Program-made: the position numbers and the translations under genes
Notes under the pieces: model-generated
What the model was told of the DNA's origin: nothing
Seen by the model: the letters and a program-made list of their open reading frames with translations, nothing else
Database searches by the model: none
Source of the DNA: Selenomonadaceae bacterium
GTDB taxonomy: Bacteria; Bacillota; Negativicutes; Selenomonadales; Selenomonadaceae
NCBI GenBank assembly: GCA_024698045.1
Contig: JAILRS010000036.1
Coordinates: forward strand, 1-32,060
Direction: 5' to 3'
DNA length: 32,060 bases
Part shown: positions 15,780-24,686 of the stretch, piece by piece
Layout: every line of letters starts with the position of its first letter
Numbering within the stretch: the first letter of the stretch is position 1

Positions 15780-18227
15780 TCAAATTTTCGGTTTATCATG
15801 TACGGGTGTCTCAAGATAATCGAGCGATTTAAATTCCATACCGTCGGGCGTCTTCAAAATAATTTCCAGTTCGTCGCCGCTGGTTATCGGCGCGATAAAG
15901 TCAACCGTCTTGCCGTTAACTTTAATTTCAAAACTCATACGGCTTGCGGGTGGCGGCGGTTTGAAATTTATCGCGGCAAGTGCGTCGCTGACCATAACCG
16001 TATTTTTTTCTTCGCGTTCGTAAACTATCGCCGCGCCCTCTTCGATAATCGTGTTCTCCGTGGAAATACGTCCGTTGACACTGAGCAAAACCGTCGTTGT
16101 CGTCGGTATGGAAAATTCTTTGCCGTTGTAATAAACTTTTACCGAAGATATTCTGTTCTCATCCTTTATGATTTCCGAAAGTTTAATCGCGTCATTGGCA
16201 ATGTATTCGATAGCATCACCGGCAACGGGAATGTCGTTGATATCTGCGCGTTCGCCGTTGCATAGAATATCAGGACTGCAAATGTAATGCGAAGGACTGC
16301 CGTTTATCGTGTAGTGAATTTTTTTGCCCGTAGGCGGATAACCTGCCAGCCGTAACAGTTCGCCGATTGTCCTGCGCTCTGTCGTTACAAGTTCGTCGCT
16401 GTCGTGAAGAATACGCGTGGCAAGACTTACTTCGCCGTTAACCAAAAATTTCGGGGCTACGGTAAAATCTTTGCCGTTGACGGTAACAAGGAAGTTCGGA
16501 TCTACATCGACAACGTCTTCGATTTTTATCTGCGGAGTTTCACCGGCCTCACCGTTTTCAATCGTGATGACCGCATTATTTTGCAAAGGAGTTTCCAAAG
16601 TTGCGGGTTCGCCGTTCATTGTGATTTTGGCGAAAGTGCCCATCGTACCGGGGAAAGATTTTTTTTCGCCGTTCAACAAAATCATCATGCCCAAGCCGGG
16701 TTTACCGTTGAATTTTTTGTAGTTGAGACCTGCACTTAAAATCGCATCGCTCACAGTCAATTCGCGGAAATGGAAGAGACTTACTTCGATATCGTTGACG
16801 GTGACATTAAAGAAATGAAAACTGTCTGTCGAGGCAACTTTTAATATGCCCAAAGGCGTCGCGGCATCGGGCGATTGCAAAACATCGGGGATATTGTATA
16901 TGCCTTGAACTTCGTCGGGCTTGCGTATCGCGACAAATTCGGGCGGCAAATTCAATGCCTCGGCTACCATTGTATTCAGGAAGGGAGAAAGTGCGCCGCC
17001 GCCCACCAATAACAAAGCTTGCGGCGGATCGTTACCGTTGAGTTCAAAAACAACTTTGGCAATGGATTGGGCAATCGTGGAAACATTTCCCGTGACGGGT
17101 TCCAAAATTTCCGCGGCTGTCAAATCGTACGGACGACCCAATATATCGTGAAACTTTGCGCTTTCACCGCGTGCCGCCTTCCGTTTTATTTCTTCGGCTA
17201 CATTGAAATCGAGCAGGTATCTTTGCGAAATTGCTTCGGTAACTTCATCACCGGCAAGCGGCACCATCCCGTAAGCAATAACAGATCCGTTCTTTGTTAT
17301 CGCGATGTCGGAAGTGCCTGCGCCGACATCAACCAGTACGATATTTAAATGACGCATAGACGGTGGCACAAGGACATTAATCGCGGCAATCGGCTCCAAA
17401 GTCAACGCGCGAACAGTCAAGCCGGCATAAGTCAGCGCGGTTTGCATCGAGTCGACGACTTGACGCGGAAGGAATGTGGCGATAACTTTTGTCTTCGCAA
17501 CTTTACCGCGTTGTCCGACCAAACTTTTTAACCGAATATCATCCAGCTCGTAAGTTATCGTGCTGAATCCCACACAGTAATATACTTTTGCGTCGATATG
17601 TTTTTCGCTGATAAGTTGTGACTGTGCCAATTCGATTGCGTTAAAATTCAATGTGCTCTGAATTTCTTCGGTAATCAATCCGTTCACGGTTAAAGTTGCC
17701 TCTGCGGTCATGGTGTAGAGTGCACGACCTGCCGCCGCAATTGCCGCGCTTTTCAATTCCCCGACTTTTTCCTCCAATGAATGTTTCACGCGCAAAATTG
17801 CTTCGGCTACCTGCGGCACGTCATGGATTTGTCCGTCTAACATGGCGCGGCTCGAATGTTCCAATCTGTGTGTGGCGATTATTTCCAATTTGCCTTCGTC
17901 GTCTCGTTCGGCCACTATTCCTATGACGCTGCGTGTACCGATATCCAGCGCAAAAATTTTTTCGCGCCCGTCGTTTTTATAATCCCTCGGCTCACTTACT
18001 TTCGGTTTTTTAACTTCCTCGACGACTTCATTTACAACGGGCTTGGATTTTTCTTTGACTGAAGTCTTTGCGGATTTTTTCGACTCGGATTTCTTCGTAT
18101 CCTTTGTTTCGGGCGACGTGTTTGTGACCGGATTTTTTTTGGGGCGTCCGCGTTTTCTCGGCTGCGGTTTTTCTTCTGCCGCAGTATTTTCTGTGACGCG
18201 CTCGGCGTCGAGTGTTTTTTCTTCCAT
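15780..18227 (-). CDS. FtsA-like actin-fold ATPase with AT-hook-like tail and tandem C-terminal modules
   Basis: The 815-residue protein has an FtsA core (about 89-465): phosphate-1 loop FALDIGTRSVIG, an SHS2/1C-like insert around 158-270, phosphate-2 VDVGAGTSDIAI at 299-310, and adenosine-motif LLLVGGGALSPF near 406-416. Unlike classical FtsA (about 420 residues) it has an 88-residue Lys/Glu/Pro-rich N-terminal tail containing RKRGRPKK (24-31), a textbook AT-hook core. A roughly 340-residue C-terminal region replaces the membrane-targeting helix. That region holds repeating units, each with 'V-x-V/I-N-G' turns (near 519, 538, 584, 597, 642, 657, 701, 718 and 770) and a later GD-x-I/L-x-I strand, suggesting four or five small beta modules. 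The role is unknown; cell division, polymer scaffolding or chromosome tethering are possible. AAGGAGAA precedes the ATG. ftsZ is not nearby. Confidence 0.8.
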   Translation of the reverse strand: MEEKTLDAERVTENTAAEEKPQPRKRGRPKKNPVTNTSPETKDTKKSESKKSAKTSVKEKSKPVVNEVVEEVKKPKVSEPRDYKNDGREKIFALDIGTRSVIGIVAERDDEGKLEIIATHRLEHSSRAMLDGQIHDVPQVAEAILRVKHSLEEKVGELKSAAIAAAGRALYTMTAEATLTVNGLITEEIQSTLNFNAIELAQSQLISEKHIDAKVYYCVGFSTITYELDDIRLKSLVGQRGKVAKTKVIATFLPRQVVDSMQTALTYAGLTVRALTLEPIAAINVLVPPSMRHLNIVLVDVGAGTSDIAITKNGSVIAYGMVPLAGDEVTEAISQRYLLDFNVAEEIKRKAARGESAKFHDILGRPYDLTAAEILEPVTGNVSTIAQSIAKVVFELNGNDPPQALLLVGGGALSPFLNTMVAEALNLPPEFVAIRKPDEVQGIYNIPDVLQSPDAATPLGILKVASTDSFHFFNVTVNDIEVSLFHFRELTVSDAILSAGLNYKKFNGKPGLGMMILLNGEKKSFPGTMGTFAKITMNGEPATLETPLQNNAVITIENGEAGETPQIKIEDVVDVDPNFLVTVNGKDFTVAPKFLVNGEVSLATRILHDSDELVTTERRTIGELLRLAGYPPTGKKIHYTINGSPSHYICSPDILCNGERADINDIPVAGDAIEYIANDAIKLSEIIKDENRISSVKVYYNGKEFSIPTTTTVLLSVNGRISTENTIIEEGAAIVYEREEKNTVMVSDALAAINFKPPPPASRMSFEIKVNGKTVDFIAPITSGDELEIILKTPDGMEFKSLDYLETPVHDKPKI

Positions 18228-18254
18228 AAAGTTTTCTCCTTGCGTTAAAGGTTA

Positions 18255-18282
18255 TTGCATTTATTTCGCGAATCAATACAAT
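18255..18282 (+). promoter_or_regulatory. Candidate plus-strand promoter in the divergent region
   Basis: TTGCAT (18255-18260) and TACAAT (18277-18282) are 16 bp apart and point toward the FakA-like gene, but about 165 bp upstream of its start. This is the best plus-strand match I see; the long leader makes it uncertain. Confidence 0.3.
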
Positions 18283-18331
18283 TATCCTGTTAACTTTTCT
18301 TATTCGTATCGACGGGATTTTTACAAGCTTT

Positions 18332-18340
18332 ATTATAGCA
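18332..18340 (-). promoter_or_regulatory. Extended -10 promoter of the FtsA-like gene
   Basis: The minus strand reads TGCTATAAT (TG-N-TATAAT) about 105 bp upstream of the ATG. There is no clear -35 box, as at the trpS and kdtA-lpxK promoters. Confidence 0.55.
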
Positions 18341-18371
18341 CAGAAAATTTTTAACGAATAATTTGCCGAAG

Positions 18372-18407
18372 ACTTTGTCACGGATAAAAATTTTTTCGGC
18401 ACAAAGT
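18372..18407. promoter_or_regulatory. Inverted repeat between the divergent genes
   Basis: ACTTTGT (18372-18378) and ACAAAGT (18401-18407) are perfect 7-bp inverted repeats flanking an A/T-rich centre. They lie 32-39 bp upstream of the minus-strand -10 box and 39 bp upstream of the plus-strand gene. It could be an operator acting on both genes, or a chance palindrome. Confidence 0.3.
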
Positions 18408-18446
18408 TAACGGATATTCAACAGAAAAATAAAGGCGGTGCAATTA

Positions 18447-19685
18447 ATGATAGGGAATAAAGAAGTTATCACGGGCGGAGATTTTAAACGAATGGTCTCG
18501 GGTGCTTACAGTGAATTTCTTTTGGAATACGAGAACATAAACGGGATGAAGGGAGCCGGCACATTGGCAGGGACGCATATTTTGCGAACAATGGGCGCGG
18601 CGGTCATGCCATTAGCGGATTCCAAAGATGACAGTTTGGGCAGTTTGGCGCGGCGTGTATCTACGGCGGCGGTCTTTGGTGCGCGTGGCAATGCCGGTGT
18701 AGTTTTGGCGCAGATGTTCCGCGGAATAAGTGCGGGACTTGTCGGAAAATACGAGGCTACGGGCTCCGAATTCGGTAAGGCTTTTCAATATGGTATACTC
18801 TATGCGCAGCGATTGATTCCCGAAGAACCCGAACGACCTTTTATCATGGTAGCGAAGGCAGTTGCAAAGGGCGCGTATCATGCCGTGCGTGAAGGTATGC
18901 CGATTGTCGAAATACTTTTGAAAGCGATTGAGACGGGCGAAAAGGCAGTCGAGGAATTAAAATCGCCCGAGGCAGGCGCGAATATCATGTTGACTTTCCT
19001 CAAAGGTTGCTTGAAAGGTTTGGACGGAAATTTTGTATCTCCCGCGGTAAGTCTTTCGCTCGGTTTGGGCAAACATAAAAATATGCCCGATCCTCGTAAC
19101 GATCTTGTGCGTCCGTACTGTATTCATCTGCGCATAAAAAATTCAAAGGCAAGTTTATTGGAATTTGAAAAACAAGTACGGGACTTTGCAAGTTTCTCGG
19201 TCGTGGAAAGAGCGCGCGGCGGTTTGGAAATTCATTTGCATACGGATCATGTCGGGAAAACTTTGGAACAGGCAATCGGTTGGGGGCCTTTATCCGACGT
19301 GAAGATAATAAATATGAGCGAGGCACATGTCTTACCGGCGCACGAAGCGATAATGAAAGTCGCCGCACTTGCCGTCGCAAAAGATTCCGATGAGGCGCAG
19401 AAATTGCAGGACGCCGGAGCATCTATTTTGGTATCGGGCTGTGCGGAGGCATCGCCGTCTTTGTCGGAAATAATCGGCGCGGCTCATTCCGATTTGGCAT
19501 CAAGTTATGTTTTGGTAGCGTCGAGCGAAGATTATCACTTAGTATTCAAACAGGTACGAAGACTTTTGGGCGGACGCGTTGAATTGGTTTTGGTTAATTC
19601 GTTTGAAGAAACGATAAACGCATTGAAAAAATTTTCGCCGAGTTTATCCGCGCCCGAAAATGCAAAGATTATGTCTCAAGTTTAA
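18447..19685 (+). CDS. FakA/DAK2-like protein lacking the kinase Mg-binding aspartates
   Basis: The 412-residue protein follows the plan of fatty acid kinase subunit A (FakA/YloV). A DAK2 helical domain (about 1-200) has GARGNAGVVLAQMFRG at 78-93. A middle domain has C225 (PYC) and H263/H265 (EIHLHTDH), matching residues that I recall binding zinc in FakA. A C-terminal lobe runs from about 300 to 395. Where FakA has the DGDTGTN motif that holds Mg-ATP, this protein has NGMKGAGTL (about 32-40), with no aspartate. It is also shorter than FakA (about 550). It is therefore probably not an active kinase; it may be regulatory or a lipid-binding relative. ATG at 18447 is preferred over GTG at 18438 because the purine-rich AAAGGCGG is then the SD site. 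No FakB/DegV partner is adjacent. Confidence 0.75.
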   Translation: MIGNKEVITGGDFKRMVSGAYSEFLLEYENINGMKGAGTLAGTHILRTMGAAVMPLADSKDDSLGSLARRVSTAAVFGARGNAGVVLAQMFRGISAGLVGKYEATGSEFGKAFQYGILYAQRLIPEEPERPFIMVAKAVAKGAYHAVREGMPIVEILLKAIETGEKAVEELKSPEAGANIMLTFLKGCLKGLDGNFVSPAVSLSLGLGKHKNMPDPRNDLVRPYCIHLRIKNSKASLLEFEKQVRDFASFSVVERARGGLEIHLHTDHVGKTLEQAIGWGPLSDVKIINMSEAHVLPAHEAIMKVAALAVAKDSDEAQKLQDAGASILVSGCAEASPSLSEIIGAAHSDLASSYVLVASSEDYHLVFKQVRRLLGGRVELVLVNSFEETINALKKFSPSLSAPENAKIMSQV

Positions 19686-19696
19686 TCGTAAATCAT

Positions 19697-19714
19697 TCGG
19701 TTGAAAGCAACCGA
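19697..19714 (+). terminator. Short hairpin between the FakA-like gene and prfB
   Basis: TCGGTTG and CAACCGA form a perfect 7-bp stem with an AAAG loop, 12 bp past the stop of the upstream gene. The following bases are A/T-rich (TTGAAATAAAATTTTAT) but not a T-run, so it may be a weak terminator or attenuator ahead of prfB. Confidence 0.4.
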
Positions 19715-19753
19715 TTGAAATAAAATTTTATAACTCGAACGGAGATGATTTTT

Positions 19754-20861
19754 ATGCTGGAAGACAGAAAAGTCGAATTGACGGCTCTGCGCGACAAGCT
19801 GAATGAAATGGGGAATTCACTTTGACATAGCTCGCAAAGAAGAAAAAATTGCCGAGCTTGAATATAAAATGGGTGAGCCTACTTTTTGGGACGATCCCGA
19901 GGCTGCGCAGAAGATTACCCAAGAATTAAACGACGTTAAATCCGGAATCGAAACTTACAAAAATCTGCTGACAAAATTTGACGATACGCAAGTATTATTA
20001 GAATTGGCAATGGATGAAGAAGATTTATCGCAGGAAGAAGATATAGCGGCGGAAATAGCGGAGATTGAGGCCGGCTTGGAAAATTTGCGCCTTGAAATTA
20101 TGTTAAGCGAACCATATGACGGGAACAACGCGATATTGACATTGCACGCGGGCGCAGGCGGAACCGAGGCACAAGATTGGACACAAATGCTCCTGCGTAT
20201 GTATGTACGTTGGGCGGAGCGTCATGGCTTCGGTGTCGATACAGTTGACATGCTTCCGGGTGATGAAGCCGGTGTCAAATCCGTTTCGCTGTTCATAAAA
20301 GGTCATAATGCCTACGGTTTTTTGAAATCCGAAAAGGGTATTCACAGACTGGTCAGAATTTCGCCGTTTGATTCCAATGCACGCAGACATACTTCATTCA
20401 GCGCGTGCGATATCATGCCCGAAATAGATGATGCCGTCGAAGTTGATATCAATATGGCGGACGTTCGTGTAGATACGTACAGAGCGAGCGGCGCGGGCGG
20501 TCAGCACATCAATAAAACATCTTCCGCCGTCCGTATGACACATATACCTACGGGAATTGTTGTGCAATGTCAAAACGAACGTTCACAGATTCAAAACCGC
20601 GAACGCTGTTTGAAAATGTTGCGCGCCAAACTTTTTGAACTTGAGATGGAGAAGAAGGAAGCGGAGATAGCCGGGCTTGAAGGTGACTTGAAGAAAATCG
20701 AATGGGGCAGTCAAATTCGTTCGTATGTTTTCCAGCCGTACAAATTGGTTAAAGATTTGCGTACGGGCGAAGAGACGGGCAATGTTCAGGCGGTTATGGA
20801 TGGCGAAATAGATCCGTTTATCCGCGCTTATCTTGCCGCCAAAGCCAATGTCAAAATTTAA
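19754..20861 (+). CDS. prfB: Peptide chain release factor 2, with programmed +1 frameshift
   Basis: RF2 recognises UAA and UGA stop codons and releases the finished peptide. The gene begins at ATG 19754 (GGAG upstream) and reads 23 codons to CTT, followed by an in-frame TGA (19823-19825). A +1 slip on CTT-T continues in the frame GAC ATA GCT, giving join(19754..19822, 19824..20861), 368 residues. That is close to the 365 of E. coli RF2. The second frame contains the stop-recognition tripeptide SPF (in RISPFDSNARRH) and the catalytic GGQ in SGAGGQHINKTSS. Low RF2 favours the frameshift, which gives autoregulation. The frame alone from 19803 misses the N-terminus. Confidence 0.95.
19810..19826 (+). 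promoter_or_regulatory. prfB +1 frameshift site with unusual stimulator spacing
   Basis: The slippery CTT-TGA-C (19820-19826) is intact. The SD-like stimulator is GGGG at 19810-19813, followed by AATTCA, so it ends 6 nt before CTT. In the classical E. coli site AGGGGG ends 3 nt before CTT. Confidence 0.85.
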
Positions 20862-20873
20862 CGGAGGACTGCA

Positions 20874-21587
20874 ATGAAAAAATTTTTGGCAGTTGTTGTT
20901 ATACTGCTTATCGCCGTCGGTGCTCTCATTCAATTCGCCGTACCCTTTGTGTTAAAAAATTATCTCAGGAATACCGCAGCCACACTTACCAACGCGCAAA
21001 AAATTTCGTTGGTAATGGATTCAATGCCGAACGCAAAAATTTCTTTCGGTTACGTCGACGATTTACATTGTACGGCGGATAACGCGACAATCGGCGAAAT
21101 AGATTTCAAACAAGTCTCCCTTGACGGCAAAACTGTTCATGTTGACATTATGGAATTGATTTCGCCGACGCAAGGCATTAGTCCGCAAGAACGTACGAAA
21201 AGAATCGTACCCTCGGCGGAAAGTTTATCGCTCAGCGGTCTGATAACCGAAGAAGCTTTGGCGAATTTTATTGCCGAAAAAGTCAATCACTTAAAAGACC
21301 CTACGGTAAAAATGACCCCCGATGGCATTACCGCATCCGCTAAGGTAAAAATTTTAGGCAGGGAAGCAGATGTAACAATCGGCGGAAAAATTATCGCGCG
21401 TGACGGCGATTTGTATTTTCAGATGTTGAGCTTGAATGTGGAGAATGCAATTTTGCGTCGCGTCAATCTGGATAAATTCTTCGGAGATTTTAATTTGACA
21501 GAGAAAGTAAGAATGCCGTTCGGTTTGCAATTCAGCGAAACGGAAATGCGCGAAGGCGAAACCTTTGTCGTAGCGAAAAGAAATTAA
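20874..21587 (+). CDS. DUF2993 (LmeA-like) envelope protein
   Basis: This 237-residue protein has a hydrophobic N-terminal helix (about 3-25) that acts as a signal peptide or anchor, followed by an extracytoplasmic domain. The pattern of short beta strands and GLITEEALANFIAEK, then MTPDGITASAKVKILGREADVTIGGK, resembles DUF2993, a family whose mycobacterial member LmeA binds phospholipid and affects lipoglycan synthesis. The ligand here is unknown. It starts 12 bp after prfB with a GGAGG SD site inside the gap, so it is likely co-transcribed, and is followed by the DUF5693 gene 26 bp on. Confidence 0.7.
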   Translation: MKKFLAVVVILLIAVGALIQFAVPFVLKNYLRNTAATLTNAQKISLVMDSMPNAKISFGYVDDLHCTADNATIGEIDFKQVSLDGKTVHVDIMELISPTQGISPQERTKRIVPSAESLSLSGLITEEALANFIAEKVNHLKDPTVKMTPDGITASAKVKILGREADVTIGGKIIARDGDLYFQMLSLNVENAILRRVNLDKFFGDFNLTEKVRMPFGLQFSETEMREGETFVVAKRN

Positions 21588-21613
21588 CCGTACAAATGAC
21601 GGGAAGTTGAATT

Positions 21614-23683
21614 ATGAAAAAATTTGTGTATAACAGGATTTTATTGATAGCAATAGCAGTCGGATTTTTTGCCGCGCTTGTCATAGCCGGTCAACGTTAC
21701 TTTGTCGAAACAAATAACAATCAAGTTGATATGGTTGTCGATTTGGTAAACTTGACGGAATTGGCGGAGCGTGAAGGCGTCGAATTAGACAGTGTATTGC
21801 AACAGGCGAAGGAGGCCGGTATAACTTCGCTTGCCGTTTACGATTCCAGATTAGAGCGGCTCACTTCCGAAGGCAAAGTCTTCGCGTTATCGGGCAGCGA
21901 TATCATCGAAAATTATTACAGCGGCAATTTGCTGAACGATCTTTGGCGACAAACGATTGAATACGGATTAATCAATCCGAGCAGAGTTTATATCATTGCC
22001 GGTGAACTGAAAAGTTACGAAGATACCAAAGAAGCGTTGTTGCAGAGATTAGGAAAAGAGCGCGTAAAAATTTTCACTGTGGGCGGCATGGAAGTTATCG
22101 AAGTCAAAGCGCAGTACGAAGAATTATTGACGATGCCTTTAGGTATGCCTCACGATGAAATGGATATCGTGCGCAGTGCAGGATTTAATATTGTCGCTCG
22201 CCCGATGAATTTCACAAAGTGTACGGCCGCAAATGTTCAATTTTTCTTTGACAGGATTGAAAATTATCCCGTGTCAGAAATTGTATTCGACGGCCCCGAA
22301 GTTTTGGGCGCACCCGATTACATTGATTTGTTCGTCGACAAAATGAAGGAACGCAATTTGACTTTCGGCGTGATTGAACATTTTACCCAACTGCAATTTT
22401 ATCCGCAAAAGGGTATGGAATATCTTGTTGACAAGTTGGGCAAAGATAAAGTCGCCCGTCTCTACGTTATCCCGAAAGACGAGCAACCCAAATTGCCTAT
22501 GGATACCGCAATCGCGCGTTGGTCTACCACGGACAGAGAACGCAATATCAGAATCAATTTACTGCGCATCTACGAGAAACCCGAGTACGGCATGACTTTG
22601 CTGGAAACGAACATGAAATATTTCGGCGAAGTCCGCAAAATTTTGGAGAGCGACGGATTTACTTTCGGTAAGGCAAGTACATTTGAAGATTATTACCCGA
22701 GCGTAATTTTGCGCGTACTGGTTATCATCGGGACGGTTGCGGCAGGTGTTTTATATTTGTCGTTACTGTCGCGTCGGCTCAATCGCAATGTAAAATTTCA
22801 ACTGCAACTGTTTGCGATTTTGGCGGTAATCGCGGCGATTCCTCTGCTTATGGGCGCGGGCGGTAAGGTCAGAGTTTTGGCGGCATTCATGAGCGCAAAT
22901 TTATTCCCCGCGCTGGCTATTATCTGGCAATTGGATTTGTTGCGCGTCATTCAATACAAGTTCAGCGTACAGAACAGAGAAAGTCACTTGAGAGAAAATT
23001 TATCGACATTCCAACTGATTTGGATATCGCTATTTGCGATTACCGTGACAAGTTTGCTGTCATTGATGGGGGCATTTTATTTGTCGGGCGCGTTATCCGA
23101 CGTGTCTTATTTCCTTGAGTTTGAAATTTTCCGCGGCATAAAGTTAACATTTATCCTGCCGATAATTTTGGTTGCCATTGCCTTCCTGCGCAGATTCAAT
23201 GTTGTCGACGAAGTACGCAAGACAGTTCCCGTGCCTCAACAGATTAAGGAAATTTTAGATAAACCCGTCAGTGTCAAAGCGTTGCTTGCGGTTTTCGTCG
23301 TCATGGGTGCGTTCGTCGTATTAATCGCGCGCAGCGGTCACACTTCAGGTATGCCTGTTTCCGGTTTCGAAATAAAAGTACGTGCAATGTTGGAAAATCT
23401 TTTCTACGCAAGACCGCGTACGAAAGAAATTTTCTTTGGGCATCCTGCTTTCATGTTGATGATGGCGGCTTTTCTGAACAGATTCCCACGTATAATTTGT
23501 TTCCTCTTGGTTATCGCCGCAACAATTGGTCAAAGTTCCATGGTTGAAACTTTCGCACATATGCGTACGCCGATTTTCATGTCACTGATGCGCGGCCTCG
23601 ACGGGCTTATCCCCGGCGCGATTATCGGCGCAGTTTTAATCGTATTCCTCCAAATTTTTTATCGCAACTTAAGAAGGGAGTAA
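21614..23683 (+). CDS. DUF5693 family multi-pass membrane protein
   Basis: The 689-residue protein has one N-terminal membrane helix (about 8-26), a soluble extracytoplasmic domain of about 330 residues, and then roughly eight further membrane segments from about 365 to the end. The soluble part has an alpha/beta pattern (LAEREGVELDSVLQQAKEAG, then repeated short strands and helices, FGVIEHFTQLQFY). This layout matches DUF5693, which I recall being found beside csaB (cell-wall polysaccharide pyruvyl transferase) in Firmicutes. The function is unknown; a role in exporting or modifying a cell-wall polymer is likely. The stop is 4 bp before the GT8 start, so the two are coupled. Confidence 0.7.
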   Translation: MKKFVYNRILLIAIAVGFFAALVIAGQRYFVETNNNQVDMVVDLVNLTELAEREGVELDSVLQQAKEAGITSLAVYDSRLERLTSEGKVFALSGSDIIENYYSGNLLNDLWRQTIEYGLINPSRVYIIAGELKSYEDTKEALLQRLGKERVKIFTVGGMEVIEVKAQYEELLTMPLGMPHDEMDIVRSAGFNIVARPMNFTKCTAANVQFFFDRIENYPVSEIVFDGPEVLGAPDYIDLFVDKMKERNLTFGVIEHFTQLQFYPQKGMEYLVDKLGKDKVARLYVIPKDEQPKLPMDTAIARWSTTDRERNIRINLLRIYEKPEYGMTLLETNMKYFGEVRKILESDGFTFGKASTFEDYYPSVILRVLVIIGTVAAGVLYLSLLSRRLNRNVKFQLQLFAILAVIAAIPLLMGAGGKVRVLAAFMSANLFPALAIIWQLDLLRVIQYKFSVQNRESHLRENLSTFQLIWISLFAITVTSLLSLMGAFYLSGALSDVSYFLEFEIFRGIKLTFILPIILVAIAFLRRFNVVDEVRKTVPVPQQIKEILDKPVSVKALLAVFVVMGAFVVLIARSGHTSGMPVSGFEIKVRAMLENLFYARPRTKEIFFGHPAFMLMMAAFLNRFPRIICFLLVIAATIGQSSMVETFAHMRTPIFMSLMRGLDGLIPGAIIGAVLIVFLQIFYRNLRRE

Positions 23684-23687
23684 TTAA

Positions 23688-24686
23688 ATGATTCATGTTT
23701 GTTTCGGGCTTCATGACAAGACGGGATTATATTCCAAATTCACCGGCACGGCTATTCTGTCTATGTTTGAGAATACGAATTCCGAAGTAACAGTACACAT
23801 TATTCACGACAACACTTTATCAACCGAAAATCGCGACAAATTTATTTACATCGCCGGTCGATACAATCAACACGTAAAATTTTACAACGTCGAAGAACTT
23901 TGCCCCGATAAGATTGCCGAAATGTTAAATCTATTTCCTGCGATAAAAAAATCGCGTGTCAGCGTCGGCGCGTTTTATCGGTTGCTTTCTCCCCAATTGA
24001 TTACAGAGACCGACAAATGCATTTATCTCGACTCAGATATTATCGTTAATCTCGACATAAAAGAATTGTGGCAAATAGAACTTGGTGATAAACCTTTGGC
24101 GGCGTGTGCGGAAATTGAAGTTGACGAGATAGATTATTCATTTAACAGTCAAAAAAAATATCTGACAGTCAATAAAATCGTTGCACATGAAGATTACTTT
24201 AATAGCGGCGTTCTTGTAATGGATTTACATTATTTGCGTGATAAAACTTCGCTTATATTGAACGGCATAAAATGGCGCGGTGAACATCCCCAGTGTAGTT
24301 GTTTTGATCAAGATATTTTAAATTATTTGTTCTCTAAAAATTATCTGAAACTGAATGAAAAATTTGATGTCTTTATAAGCAATGAAAGATACAAATTGCG
24401 TAAAAATCCGCATGTCCGAAAGGCAATTTATCATTACATACGGAGCTTTTTAAATTTGGAGATGCACGATTCTTTCAATCGTCTGTGGATGACTTACTTT
24501 ACGAAAACACCTTGGTTTAACGTCGATACAATCGGGCGGCTTTACTCAAGTATCCAAAAACTGTACATCAATCTGAAAAATTCCATGGCGTTTTATACAA
24601 GCATGATGAGCGGCAAAACCAGAGCATTTTTCACGGGGGGGGGGGAGCAATATCGATGCCGTAAAAAAAATATTCTTTGTACGTGA
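23688..24686 (+). CDS. GT8 family glycosyltransferase, frameshifted at a poly-G tract
   Basis: As read, 332 residues. The catalytic GT8 domain is complete: the nucleotide-sugar metal motif DSD at 115-117 (KCIYLDSDIIV), YFNSGVLVMDL at 170-180 and CFDQDILN at 206-212. GT8 enzymes transfer glucose, galactose or similar from UDP-sugars to LPS or cell-wall glycans. After residue 316 (FFT) the gene enters 11 consecutive G residues, and this frame ends 17 residues later in an unstructured tail. With 10 (or 7 or 13) G residues the frame would join the open stretch 24646-24918, giving 409 residues for 10 G. The ATG follows GAAGGGAG. The gene is more A/T-rich than its neighbours, hinting at transfer. 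Phase variation or a homopolymer read error would look the same here. Confidence 0.85.
   Translation: MIHVCFGLHDKTGLYSKFTGTAILSMFENTNSEVTVHIIHDNTLSTENRDKFIYIAGRYNQHVKFYNVEELCPDKIAEMLNLFPAIKKSRVSVGAFYRLLSPQLITETDKCIYLDSDIIVNLDIKELWQIELGDKPLAACAEIEVDEIDYSFNSQKKYLTVNKIVAHEDYFNSGVLVMDLHYLRDKTSLILNGIKWRGEHPQCSCFDQDILNYLFSKNYLKLNEKFDVFISNERYKLRKNPHVRKAIYHYIRSFLNLEMHDSFNRLWMTYFTKTPWFNVDTIGRLYSSIQKLYINLKNSMAFYTSMMSGKTRAFFTGGGEQYRCRKKNILCT
24635..24645 (+). repeat. Poly-G tract of 11 residues
   Basis: An uninterrupted run of 11 G lies inside the GT8 gene, between the catalytic domain and a downstream open frame. Such tracts change length by slipped-strand mispairing and act as on/off switches for surface-glycan genes in other bacteria (for example poly-G genes in Campylobacter and Neisseria). 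A second run of eight A follows at 24663-24670 but stays in frame with the downstream part. Confidence 0.9.

Noticed and set aside
18438..18446. GTG at 18438 as start of the FakA-like gene
   Set aside because: It lies within the purine-rich SD site itself; ATG at 18447 has correct spacing.
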